Shown: one piece after another, positions 53,201 through 60,972 of the stretch
How the letters are laid out: each line of letters begins with the position of its first letter
Numbering within the stretch: the first letter of the stretch is position 1
Assembly (NCBI RefSeq): GCF_900091845.1
Contig: NZ_FMCI01000044.1
Span: forward strand, 1 to 64,000
Length of the DNA stretch: 64,000 bases
Direction of reading: 5' to 3'
Source of the DNA: Streptomyces sp. SolWspMP-5a-2
GTDB taxonomy: Bacteria > Actinomycetota > Actinomycetes > Streptomycetales > Streptomycetaceae
Position numbers and translations under genes: made by a program
Notes under the pieces: model-generated
The model's input: the letters and a program-made list of their open reading frames with translations, nothing else
Database searches by the model: none
What the model was told of the DNA's origin: nothing

Positions 53201-53673
53201 CCCGCCGGCCAGGAGTGCGGGATGGTCGCGCCGGGCGTCCAGGACCAGCCGTCCGGCGACGTGTCGAAGAGGAAGTTGCCGGCCTGCTCCCGGATACGCC
53301 ACCAGGCGTGCAGGAACGGGTTGTAGGTGCCGACGGACACGGTCGTGGTGACACCGGCGTTCAGGACGGCGGCCGACAGGCTCCCGCCGCTGTAGATGAG
53401 CGTGGCCCGGTTGCTCGCGTCGAGGCTGAGCCGCATCAGGAGCTGCGTGCCGCCGTTCCCGACCGGCGGCGGGACGACCCGGGCGTAGACCGCGCTGCTC
53501 GTAGCGTCCCAGGGACCCGCGGCACCGAGCTGCGGGTACGACGTCGTGCACGCGATCTGGACCCGGTCGAGGACCTGGTCCAGGCTCACGTCCGGGGCAC
53601 TGGTCGAGGCGCTCCAGGTCGGTCCGAGGGCCGGTGCCCCGAAGAAGTCCTGAAGGGCAGCCAGTTTCGGCAC
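50260..53673 (-). CDS. Minor tail/tail-hub protein with LamG-like domain
   Basis: A 1137-residue tail protein. The N-terminal part (about 1-180) looks like a concanavalin-type beta domain, residues about 190-275 (ISERVRNGVTVGRGRQYETD) match phage hub proteins, about 280-500 is a second beta domain, about 525-775 a LamG-like domain (YKFDDPSG, GNWHLLWFGYN, FASLDG), and the C-terminal third (TARYRRILRYAGY onward) returns to hub-like sequence. The LamG part has much lower GC than its flanks. GTG at 53673 with AGGAG. Likely adsorption function. Confidence 0.82.
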   Translation of the reverse strand: MPKLAALQDFFGAPALGPTWSASTSAPDVSLDQVLDRVQIACTTSYPQLGAAGPWDATSSAVYARVVPPPVGNGGTQLLMRLSLDASNRATLIYSGGSLSAAVLNAGVTTTVSVGTYNPFLHAWWRIREQAGNFLFDTSPDGWSWTPGATIPHSWPAGAVQAVWLCGYSGTEAAGMYAYVDQVGTTVTAPAEINLNFPRIEDGWGPLWDSNGGTVPLDRYVDISERVRNGVTVGRGRQYETDQVRAAEVQLELANDDGRLEPTNTAGPWYGSINPYQPYRRRAQWPPSRNLLDQVMATGGDLGGFSGVIVTAATGIFSSTDTAATFVTTASAWQGSTVMQFAVPASAPAQSRICYAPRPPVVPGRTYTVSLRVRNITQSSSLSVAAALGWYTTAGGLTPSTTSYGTTAVLAGSASAGWTTLVVTATAPAGAAGFFSGVATAATAAAACAVQVDGWQLEAGAQATTWQVPGIWYPVYAGWTERWPAQWGQDGTYGRVSPSAVDSLALLSQQTLADPLTQEINSLSPRFVYKFDDPSGSSSVADWTGNYPAASIAAGKYGPGVVTLGAEITATDTVNGIYTGSTGTVANFNNGSPGVALTAPASFVKLSSAGIMGPADPSQWSRLMAFRYTGPTPTSGAFLWSSMDGQRSGGNPSGAHIYLYLDSNGVPRLWIQGPSGASNVVPFGGSANCVDGNWHLLWFGYNQNTQQMFASLDGATASYFGGIAVNRTPTGLISDNVGGFVDVTVGNGTANNYKGDISFIVEFPTIPISSAQITGMYSAWKAAASGESTTARYRRILRYAGYTGPTSLQTGLTTSMGPAATDGQDAVSALEAVVATEGGAHYIARDGTITFKSRSDRYNAFAPLYVFGEREDLGELPYESCETDFDPTHLANAAEVTQESTGQLFYDTDAPSTKAFFKRPITRTINSTNADECQDAASYLISRYRRPATRVSSLVLHPSANPALWPVCLGLELGTRARAVRRPPGVPPVTVEMFVENLEWAWGDDLEAKLTLQGSPADLSPYGIIAAWHTTLATSPAAGVTTVTVRAGQDNTNVLAAQIAPGQQLVLGQGTANQETVTVSAVGNTASGWTTGTLTLTAATTKSHASGDVVCEPLPAGTTDSTTWDSVAGFDAICFAY

Positions 53674-53688
53674 CGCGGTCTCCTCTGC

Positions 53689-56600
53689 TCAGCGCTTGTA
53701 GGCGGGGTAGGTGCTGGAGTTGCGCATCCCCTTCTTGAGGAAGCCCTCCTCGACGACCTTCACCAGCTCCCGCTCCGTCATGACGTGCCCCCGCACTTCG
53801 ACCTTCACGGTGCGCCGGTCGACGTAGGTGTACGAGCCGCTGCGCTGGGCGGGGATGCGGTAGCTGGACGCGTTCGCGGAGAACGCGGCCTGGCTGATGC
53901 TGCTCGCGCTGGTGACCTGGGTGGACAGCCGCTTGGCCGCGGTCACGGCGTGCCGTGCTGCGCCGGTGATACCGACGGCGAGCCCCTGGGGGATGTAGCC
54001 GCCGATGTCTGCGAACACCTGCGACGGCGACTTGATGCGCAGGGCGTGCCGGATCGCTGCGGCCATCTTCTTGGCGATCCGGACCATCTGCTTCTCGATG
54101 GCCTTCTCTTGCCGCTGGAGGCCCTTGACCAGGCCCTGCGCGGCTTTGATCCCGGCACCGTACATCGCGTCCGCGACGACCGCGCCGGTCTCCTTGGCCT
54201 TGGCCTTCATGCTGGTCTGGAGGGAGTTGACCTCCTTGACCTGTCCCTTCGAGGCAGCGGCCAGGGCGCGGGCGGTGTCGCCGCCGCCCTCTACCCCGGC
54301 CGACGCGATCTGGTCGATCAGGTCGGCGCGCAGGCCCTTCTTGCGGAGCATCGCGAGGTTGGCGGTGAACTCGGCAACCTTCCGCGCCTGCTCGCGCATG
54401 CTGGCGACGACGTCGAACGAGTTCACGCTGCGGCCCTCGTCGGGGGACGCGGTGACCACCGACATGCCCTGCATCACGCTCGAGGCGATCTCGTCGCGCT
54501 TCGACGTCCACGACTTCTGGAGGTCGGCCAGCTTCTTCTGGGCGTCCTTCAGCTTCTTGGCGGTCGCGTCGCGTTTCGCCGCGAGGGACCGCATCACCCG
54601 GTCCTCGCGCTTCACGTACCGCTCGACGCCGGCGAGCGCCTTCAGCTTCTGGGCGACCCACGCGTTGGTGCGCCGGCCTGCCCTGGTCCTGCTGCTGGTG
54701 CGCTGGTCGGTGAGGTGATTGCGGGTCTGCAGGATCAGGGTCTCGATCCGCTTGGTCGCGGTCTTGACCTTGGCGGTGCTGCCGGTGAGGCCTTCGACCA
54801 GGCCCTGGTTGATGTAGATGCCCAGCGAGCGGAAGACCTTCGACGGCGAGTGGATGCCGAGGGCGGACTTGAAGGCGTTCTTCGCGCTGTTGGCGATGCC
54901 GGACATCACCGAGCTGACGCCGATGGACTTCAGGCCGTTGATGAGGCCGCGGATCATGTCCCGGCCAGCGGAGGTGAGGAGGGAGCCGAGGGGGCCGAGG
55001 GCCTTGCGTGCCCGGCCGGGGAGCCCCCTCACCCAGGCGACCGCTTCGAGCGCCTTCTGGATCGTCGCGGCGCGGAACTTCAGCCACGCCTCGAGCGCGC
55101 GCACGCCGAGAGAGGTGGCGAGCGAGGACAGGGCGGCCTTCGCCCTGCCCGGCAGGCCTCCGATCCAGGTGATCAGGGCCCGGCCGGTGTTGACCGTGGC
55201 GCGGTAGGCGTTCGAGAACCCCCTGCTGATCATCTTCCAGTGGGTGACGATGTACGCGACCGCGATCCCGATGGGCCCCGTGAGCAGCGTCAGGAGCATC
55301 GGCCAGTGCGCCTTGACGAAGTCGACGACCCAGCCGATGGCGGTGGTGATCGCCTTGAAGGCCCCGTTGCAGAAGTTCCGGAACCAGCCGATCTTGTTGT
55401 ACGCCAGGATCAGCGCCCCGACGAGCGCAGCGATCGCGAGGACGACGAGCATGATCGGGTTCGCGGACATCGCCGCGTTGAGGACCCACTGCACGGCAGC
55501 AGCAGTCCGCGTCGCGATCGTCGACGCGACGAGCCGCGCTTTCTGCACCGTCCAGGCGATCGCGGATCGGGCCGCGGCGAGCGTCGCCTGGCCGACGGAC
55601 CGCGCCAGCGTGAGCGCGGCGGTGCCCGCCGTCCGCATCGCTGCACCGGCGCCGCGGACCGCGCCGACCAGACCGGCCCAGGCAGCACGGCCCGCACTGG
55701 CGGCGGCGCGGCCCGCACTGCGGCTGAGCGTCACCGCGGCGCTGCCAGCGGCGCGCATCGCGCGCCCGGCGCCCTGGGCCCCGGCGACTACGCCCGACCA
55801 CGCCGCCCGGCCGCCGCGGCCGATCGCCAGGCCCGCGGTGCGCCCGAACGATACTGCTGCGCTCCCGGCGCTCTTGATGCCGCGTCCGGCGGCCTTCGCC
55901 CCGCTGATGCCGCTGTTCCACGCTCTGCGCAGCGCGCCGCCGAAGCTGCCCGCCCGGCCGGAGAAAACGGATCCTGCGACCTGGGCGGAGCGGAAGCCCT
56001 GGACGATCCGTCCGCCCGCCTTCACGCCGGCCACGCCGAGCTTGGCGAGCGAGCCGATCGGCTTGACCACCGACATGGTCAGCTTGGCGGCGTACGCGAC
56101 GACGGCCAGGGCGAGGACGCCGCCGATCACGGAGGCGAGCGCGACGGCTACCTTCTGGTGGCGTGCGAACCAGTCGGCGGCGGCGGTGACGACCGGGATG
56201 AGCTTGGTGCCGATCTCGATCGCCAGGACCGAGACGGTCTGCTTGGCCTTCGCGAGGCGGACGTTGAAGAGCTTCTGGGTCGCGTCCCAGCCCTCGACGT
56301 CCTTCGTCGCGTGATTGTAGGACTCGCGGACTTTGTGGACGCGCTCGTTATAGCCGTCGGTGTTCTCCCCGGTGAGCTGCAGCGCCGTATTGAGGCCGAT
56401 CGCGCCGCCGAGCATTTTGCGCATGGCCTCGGTATAGGTCTGCGCCGCCGGGCCGCCCTTTTTCAGCTCGTCAGCGAAGCCGTGCGAGTTTTTGAAGAGC
56501 GTCTTGAACTGCGCGCCTAGCACCTGCTGACTGGCAGGCATTTTGCCGATGGCCTTGGAGAACTGGTTCCCGGTGAGCGTCCCTTTCTCCAGGCCGTGGG

Positions 56601-57588
56601 CAAGCTCCTGGAGTTTGGGCGGCATCAGCGAAATCATTTTGCGCATGTTCTGCGCAGCGAATTTCGTGTTGTTGAAGCTGGACAGCAGGACCGTGCCCGA
56701 CTTGCCCATCTTCCCGAGGACGGTCTTCGACAGCAGGTCGAACGTCCCTGCGAGACCCCGGCCACCGTGGTCGACGTCCTTCATCTTCGTCGCGACGTCC
56801 GTCGACGACAGCCCCAGCCTGGCCATCTCCTTCACGGCCACCTGGTTGGGAGATGCCAGCGAGCGGATTGTGGAGGCCAGCTCCTGCGTGCCCTCGCGCG
56901 CGCTGGTGCCGTGCTGCGTCAGGGTCGCGAGAGCGCCTGAGACCTCGGAGAACGAGATCTTGTTGGCCGAGGCGATCGGAAGGACTGTTGACAGGGAGGA
57001 AGCGAATTCCTCCATTGTCATCTTGCCTTCACCGGCGGCCGTCTTCATGGCGTTCATCACCTGAACGCTCTTGTCGGCCTTCAGGTGATAAGAAGCCATG
57101 ACCGAAGTCATTGCGTTGGTGACAGATTCGAGCGACGCGTTCTCTTCGCGCGCGCCCTGGGCTGCCGCCTTCAGTACTTTTAGACCGTTGGAGCCGCGAA
57201 TACCGGCCTTTTCGATCTGGTACATGCCCTCAGTGAGGTTATGCCAGTCGGTGCCCGTATCTTTCGCGACGTCAAGAATGCCCTTTCGAACGGTTTTCAG
57301 GTTGGAAAGGGTTTCTCCGGCGGCGGTGTGCAGCACCATCGTGCCGGCCTCGAAATCGCCGGCCATCTTCATGGAGGCGACCGCCGCACCGGCACCGACC
57401 AGACTGACCGAGCGGCCCATCCGGGCCATGCCCGCCGCCACGGTCCCACTGGCCTGCCGCATCCCTGCGGCCGTGCCGTTTACCTGCGCGCGGGCCTCCC
57501 GCATCGTGGCGCGGAGCTGGGTGATGTCACCCATGAACCGCGCGACAACGGGAGGCAGCAGTCCCCCGCCACCGCCACCGCCGCTCAT
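53689..57588 (-). CDS. Tape measure protein
   Basis: A 1299-residue protein, the longest in the phage block. N-terminal coiled part (QLRATMREARAQVNG), a TP901-type domain (about 70-400; FASSLSTVLPIA, LASTIRSLASPN), transmembrane stretches (about 478-503, 711-731 and 763-785), three 40-residue Ala/Gly/Arg repeats at 564-683 and, in the C-terminal part, two copies of the SPSKVF/GIYINQGLVEGL module (near 930 and 1170). It sets tail length and is injected with the DNA. The ATG at 57588 (MSGGGGGGG) has GGAGGG upstream. Confidence 0.92.
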   Translation of the reverse strand: MSGGGGGGGLLPPVVARFMGDITQLRATMREARAQVNGTAAGMRQASGTVAAGMARMGRSVSLVGAGAAVASMKMAGDFEAGTMVLHTAAGETLSNLKTVRKGILDVAKDTGTDWHNLTEGMYQIEKAGIRGSNGLKVLKAAAQGAREENASLESVTNAMTSVMASYHLKADKSVQVMNAMKTAAGEGKMTMEEFASSLSTVLPIASANKISFSEVSGALATLTQHGTSAREGTQELASTIRSLASPNQVAVKEMARLGLSSTDVATKMKDVDHGGRGLAGTFDLLSKTVLGKMGKSGTVLLSSFNNTKFAAQNMRKMISLMPPKLQELAHGLEKGTLTGNQFSKAIGKMPASQQVLGAQFKTLFKNSHGFADELKKGGPAAQTYTEAMRKMLGGAIGLNTALQLTGENTDGYNERVHKVRESYNHATKDVEGWDATQKLFNVRLAKAKQTVSVLAIEIGTKLIPVVTAAADWFARHQKVAVALASVIGGVLALAVVAYAAKLTMSVVKPIGSLAKLGVAGVKAGGRIVQGFRSAQVAGSVFSGRAGSFGGALRRAWNSGISGAKAAGRGIKSAGSAAVSFGRTAGLAIGRGGRAAWSGVVAGAQGAGRAMRAAGSAAVTLSRSAGRAAASAGRAAWAGLVGAVRGAGAAMRTAGTAALTLARSVGQATLAAARSAIAWTVQKARLVASTIATRTAAAVQWVLNAAMSANPIMLVVLAIAALVGALILAYNKIGWFRNFCNGAFKAITTAIGWVVDFVKAHWPMLLTLLTGPIGIAVAYIVTHWKMISRGFSNAYRATVNTGRALITWIGGLPGRAKAALSSLATSLGVRALEAWLKFRAATIQKALEAVAWVRGLPGRARKALGPLGSLLTSAGRDMIRGLINGLKSIGVSSVMSGIANSAKNAFKSALGIHSPSKVFRSLGIYINQGLVEGLTGSTAKVKTATKRIETLILQTRNHLTDQRTSSRTRAGRRTNAWVAQKLKALAGVERYVKREDRVMRSLAAKRDATAKKLKDAQKKLADLQKSWTSKRDEIASSVMQGMSVVTASPDEGRSVNSFDVVASMREQARKVAEFTANLAMLRKKGLRADLIDQIASAGVEGGGDTARALAAASKGQVKEVNSLQTSMKAKAKETGAVVADAMYGAGIKAAQGLVKGLQRQEKAIEKQMVRIAKKMAAAIRHALRIKSPSQVFADIGGYIPQGLAVGITGAARHAVTAAKRLSTQVTSASSISQAAFSANASSYRIPAQRSGSYTYVDRRTVKVEVRGHVMTERELVKVVEEGFLKKGMRNSSTYPAYKR
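55540..55899 (-). repeat. Three 40-residue repeats in the tape measure
   Basis: Residues 564-603, 604-643 and 644-683 align without gaps. Conserved positions include GAGRAMR-AGSAA at the start of each unit, a Ser/Thr-Arg-Ser in the middle and R-A-A-W near the end. Each unit is 120 bases. A weaker fourth copy may precede them. Confidence 0.8.
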
Positions 57589-57666
57589 CCGAAACCGCCC
57601 TCCGGGCACAGCGAGCGGCCCCGTCCGCCGTGCACCCGGGACGGGCACAGCGCAGGGGCCGCTCAG

Positions 57667-58122
57667 TCAGTGGTGGGCGGCGAGGGCGGTTCGCCAGGCG
57701 CGGTGGTACACGGCGCCGATCTGGCCGGTCGTCACGAGGCGCTCGTACGCGGGCTGCACGTACGGGCGCGGCGGTAGTTCGGCGCCGCGGCCGACGGGAC
57801 CGCCGAGCTCCTGCACGCGGCCGTAGACGGCGGTCGGGCCGACCTGGGCGACCCAGCGGCCGAAGCCGGCCGGGACGGGGCCGACGACCTTGATGGACCT
57901 GCGCAGGGTGCCGGTGACGAGCGAGGGCGGGTCACCCGGCGCGGACGGCGTCGGGGTCCCCTTGGGGTGGCTGCTCGTGGTGAGCATCTGCTTGATCGCG
58001 GCCTCGGCCAGGTGCGCGGCGTGCGCGGTCGCGACGCGGGTCGCGCGCTGGAGATCCCGCTCGAGGCCCTGCATCGCGGCGTTGAACTGGGCGAGGCCGG
58101 TGATGTGCACGGATCCGGCCAC
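57667..58122 (-). CDS. HK97-gp10-like tail component
   Basis: A 151-residue protein. MQGLERDLQRATRVATAHAAHLAEAAIKQM, then a Pro-rich loop and SLVTGTLRRSIKV, YGRVQELGG and RPYVQPAYE follow the HK97 gp10-like family, usually a tail-completion or minor head-tail protein. It normally lies before the tail tube gene; here it is between the chaperones and the tape measure. GTG at 58122. Stops 79 bases before the tape measure start. Confidence 0.8.
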   Translation of the reverse strand: MAGSVHITGLAQFNAAMQGLERDLQRATRVATAHAAHLAEAAIKQMLTTSSHPKGTPTPSAPGDPPSLVTGTLRRSIKVVGPVPAGFGRWVAQVGPTAVYGRVQELGGPVGRGAELPPRPYVQPAYERLVTTGQIGAVYHRAWRTALAAHH

Positions 58123-58128
58123 CAGCGT

Positions 58129-58395
58129 TCACCCCCTCTCGGCGTCGCGCTGTGCCTTCTCCTGGGCGTCCGCGCGGATCTCGTCGACGAGTTCGGCGAG
58201 GTCGGGGAGGCTGTGGAACACCTCGAGAGGCAGGGCGTCGACCTGGTCGGGGGTCCAGTGGTAGCGCTCGGCGTACCAGAGGTAGTCGAGCGACCGGTCC
58301 CAGCGGGTCTCCGGGTACCGGGTGCTCGAGCGGGCGTTGGCGGGGTCCTCCAGCCGTGCTTTCAGCCGGCGGAGGGTTCGGTAGGGGACTCCGGG
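58129..58395 (-). CDS. Tail assembly chaperone, frameshift extension (gpT-like)
   Basis: An open frame with no usable start codon, in the -1 frame relative to the chaperone gene that ends at 58362; the two overlap by 34 bases. It reads PYRTLRRLKARLEDPAN, then RWDRSLDYLWYAERYHWTP, DQVDALPLEVFHSL, and ends in a helical charged tail (AQEKAQRDAERG). This is the usual position and character of the gpT part of lambda gpG-T proteins, made by programmed frameshift. A fused product would be about 198 residues. Confidence 0.75.
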   Translation of the reverse strand, partial: PGVPYRTLRRLKARLEDPANARSSTRYPETRWDRSLDYLWYAERYHWTPDQVDALPLEVFHSLPDLAELVDEIRADAQEKAQRDAERG

Positions 58396-58724
58396 TCAGC
58401 CACCTGCTCCGGCGTCGCCTCCGCCTGCTCCGGGAAGATCAGCTTGTGCGCGGCCTTGATCTCCGGGAGCTTCTCGACGGCGGCGCTGTCCGCCAGGGAC
58501 AGAAGCCCCAGGGAGTCCGCGGTGGCCGGCATCGGGAGCTCGAAAGACCAGGCGGCGATCATCATGCAGATGACGCCGTCCGCCATCTCGACCTCGGTCG
58601 CGAGGGTCAGCTCGGACTCTTCCGCGAGTCCGACCAGCTTCAGCGCCCGCTTCTTGTCGGCGCGGCGCAGATCGGCGGGGTCGCGGAGTTCGACCCAGTT
58701 CCCGGAGGGCAGGGCGTGACGCAT
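58362..58724 (-). CDS. Tail assembly chaperone (gpG-like)
   Basis: A 120-residue acidic protein between the major tail protein and the tape measure, starting MRHALPSGNWVELRDPADL, a typical beginning for actinophage tail chaperones, and ending in a Pro/Glu/Ser-rich stretch. It binds the tape measure during tail assembly. AAGGAG lies 5 bases before the ATG at 58724. The frame probably shifts -1 near 58380-58388 in a fraction of ribosomes to make the longer form. Confidence 0.8.
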   Translation of the reverse strand: MRHALPSGNWVELRDPADLRRADKKRALKLVGLAEESELTLATEVEMADGVICMMIAAWSFELPMPATADSLGLLSLADSAAVEKLPEIKAAHKLIFPEQAEATPEQVADPESPTEPSAG

Positions 58725-58771
58725 CGGTACTCCTTGAGGTGAGGGTGTGAGGGTGGGGTGGGCCCGGTCGG

Positions 58772-60013
58772 TCAGTAGGTGCCGGGGGCCACGTTGCAGG
58801 TGACGGAGATCTTGCAGGGGCTGTAGGAGCCGCTGCCGCCCGCGTTCGTCGTGTTCAGCACCGCCTTGAAGCTGTTGCTGTACTCGACGGCGGTCTTCGA
58901 CCCGTCCGGCTCGGCCTCGACGAAAGCGACCTTCGCGAAGTCGAAGACGATGGCGCCCGCGTTGAGGCCGGCCAGGCCGTTGTTGATGGCCAGTTGGAGC
59001 TGGGGCTGCGAGTTGTTCAGCATGTACAGCAGCGGGCTCTCGTCGGCGGCCACGAAGTTGAGCTTGCCCTCGACGGTCAGGCCGGCGCGCTGGATCACGT
59101 ACGGGACCTGCGAGCCGTTCCCCGTGAAGTACGGGTTGATCTCCCTCTTCAGGGAGATCTCGCCGTCGGTGACCGTGGAGATGAGCGTGCCGCCGGTGGC
59201 CGGGCCGCCGATCCCGACGGACATCCGCCACGAGGCGATCGGTGCGACCGTGCCGGGGTTCGAGGTCGGCGCGGAGCCGAGGACCACGGACGGCCACGAG
59301 GTGGCCTTCCCGTCCCACGTGAACAGCTCGCTCTCCGAGTTCCACTTGAAGCCCATCTCGGAGAACACCGCGCCGGGGTACTGGCGGGCGCCGCTTGTCG
59401 CGGTTGGGCCGAGCATGTGGGTCAGGGTGTGCGTGATCGGCTGCCCCGTGCCGGAGTTGAGGAGCGCCCACGCGTAGGTGTACGGGCCGGTGACGGGCTG
59501 CACTGCCTGGCTTGAGGCATGCGGGTAGACGAGACCGCCCGTGGGCGTGGTGAGCGGGATCGTGTACGGGCCGGACCCTGACGGGGTGCCGGTGGTGAAA
59601 ACTTCCGCCGTGGCACCGGACCCGATCTGCACGACCGTCCCGGACGGGATCGTCGCCGTGGTGGAGATCGACGCGGCGCCCGCGACGGCGGACGCCGCCA
59701 GGGTGGTGGCGCCGGAGCCGGTGGACGTGCCCGTCGTGGACAGGTCGCCCATCAGGTTGCGCAGGAAGTAGCTGATCCCGTCCAGGAAGACCGGGCCGCC
59801 GAGGTCGAGGTCGGCGGTCGCCACGCCGGGGATCTGCGCGAAGGAGTCGGTGCCCATCGCGCCCCTCCACGCCTTGTCCTCGAGGAACTTCGGCTGGTCC
59901 TTGGGCTTGAAGTTGTCGACGAGGACCGTGGAGGTCATGGGCACCGGCGTGCCGGCCGTCGTCTCGTTGGCGATGCCGACGAACTGCTTCGCGGGTGCGT
60001 ACGTGGTGGGCAT
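58772..60013 (-). CDS. Major tail (tube) protein
   Basis: A 413-residue protein. The N-terminus (TTYAPAKQFVGIANETTAGTP) and the middle (EMGFKWNSESELFTWDGKATSW; DGEISLKREINPYFTGNGSQ) match phage tail tube proteins. Residues about 95-165 are a Thr/Ser/Gly/Ala-rich insert (GSGATTLAASAVAGAASIST) resembling small Ig-like or decoration inserts. It lies before the chaperones, the usual order. ATG at 60013. Confidence 0.85.
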   Translation of the reverse strand: MPTTYAPAKQFVGIANETTAGTPVPMTSTVLVDNFKPKDQPKFLEDKAWRGAMGTDSFAQIPGVATADLDLGGPVFLDGISYFLRNLMGDLSTTGTSTGSGATTLAASAVAGAASISTTATIPSGTVVQIGSGATAEVFTTGTPSGSGPYTIPLTTPTGGLVYPHASSQAVQPVTGPYTYAWALLNSGTGQPITHTLTHMLGPTATSGARQYPGAVFSEMGFKWNSESELFTWDGKATSWPSVVLGSAPTSNPGTVAPIASWRMSVGIGGPATGGTLISTVTDGEISLKREINPYFTGNGSQVPYVIQRAGLTVEGKLNFVAADESPLLYMLNNSQPQLQLAINNGLAGLNAGAIVFDFAKVAFVEAEPDGSKTAVEYSNSFKAVLNTTNAGGSGSYSPCKISVTCNVAPGTY

Positions 60014-60016
60014 CGG

Positions 60017-60388
60017 CTACTCCTTGCTGCTCAGGAGGCCGCCGGCGTTGTCCGCGGCCTGGTTGGGCTTCTTGCGGGTCTTCGCCCACCGGCCGTCTGC
60101 AGGCGGCCCGTCGGGCCAGTCGAAGACCGTGGCGGCCTGCTCGGGGATCTCCGGGCTGGTGTCGGTGGCGGGTACGAGCGGCTGGTGGGCGTAGCAGGTG
60201 AGGGGGACGTGCGGGTACACGCAGCCGATGCCGTGCACGTACTCGTAGACGCCCGGCGTCAGCTCGGGGCCCTCGTCCTGCCCGGCGCCCTGGCCGTCCG
60301 TCTCGGTCCCGGGCGCAGATTTGCTCTCCTCGGTAGCCGGCTCGTCGGGGGCTTCGTCGGTGGACGTGCGCGTGCTGGTCTTGGCCAT
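60017..60388 (-). CDS. Small phage structural-region protein
   Basis: A 123-residue protein. The first 45 residues are acidic and Thr/Ser/Glu-rich (low complexity); the rest (LTPGVYEYVHGIGCVYPHVPLTCYAH, DGRWAKTRKKPNQ) is probably folded. It ends 3 bases before the major tail gene. AGGAGGC precedes the ATG at 60388. No family recognised; its position suggests a head-tail joining or tail accessory role. Confidence 0.6.
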   Translation of the reverse strand: MAKTSTRTSTDEAPDEPATEESKSAPGTETDGQGAGQDEGPELTPGVYEYVHGIGCVYPHVPLTCYAHQPLVPATDTSPEIPEQAATVFDWPDGPPADGRWAKTRKKPNQAADNAGGLLSSKE

Positions 60389-60435
60389 GCGGGCCTCCTG
60401 GTCGTGGAAAAGGTGGGCCCGCGCGGGGGCCTGGG

Positions 60436-60969
60436 TCAGGCTTCGATGTACTCGACGGCCGCGAAGCGCACCTCGAAGTAGCCCTTGGTGAGTCCGGCCT
60501 TGGTGGCGGGTTGCGAGTACTCGACGTCGATGCCGTCACCGCCGGCCTCGGTGACGTGCTCACCGGCCTGGAAGACACAGCCGCCGAGGGTGCGGTCCCG
60601 CCGCATGTAGGCCACGAGCGCGTCCCGCAGCGCGTACGCGTCGTCTTGGGCTTCCTCCGCGTACGGGGTGTTGCTGCGCAGGAACGCGTGCAGGAGCACG
60701 TCGTAGACGATCAGCTTCATCCCGCTGTGTTCGCCGCCGAGTGCGACCCGGCGCTCGTGCTGGCGCGGGATGGTGACGAGGAGGACGCAGCCGGTGCGGG
60801 CGCCTGCCGGGAGCCCGTTGACGTAGTCGGCGATCTTGTCGTCCGTGGGGATGCCGCGCCGCACGACGCCGATGCCGGGGACGGGCGAGCTTCGGTAGGT
60901 GCGGGTGACCGGGTCGTACTCTCCGCCGAAGTAGCTGGCGATGCCGTCGAGAACGCTGGTGATCGACAT
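60436..60969 (-). CDS. Tail terminator-like protein
   Basis: A 177-residue protein with mixed alpha/beta pattern (KLIVYDVLLHAFLR, DDAYALRDALVAYMRRD, YFEVRFAAVEYIEA), the shape of gpU/tail-terminator proteins that cap the finished tail. It follows the adaptor gene by 3 bases and precedes the tail tube region, the normal place. ATG at 60969. Confidence 0.7.
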   Translation of the reverse strand: MSITSVLDGIASYFGGEYDPVTRTYRSSPVPGIGVVRRGIPTDDKIADYVNGLPAGARTGCVLLVTIPRQHERRVALGGEHSGMKLIVYDVLLHAFLRSNTPYAEEAQDDAYALRDALVAYMRRDRTLGGCVFQAGEHVTEAGGDGIDVEYSQPATKAGLTKGYFEVRFAAVEYIEA

Positions 60970-60972
60970 CGT

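Noticed and set aside
52144..56520. A 1458-codon open frame on the plus strand
   Set aside because: It lies antisense to the tape measure and hub genes, has no ribosome site or recognisable domain, and follows from the high GC at third positions.
58209..58221. Internal GTG as an independent start for the second chaperone frame
   Set aside because: It would leave only about 30 residues and cut the conserved Trp/Tyr-rich part; a frameshift explains the layout better.
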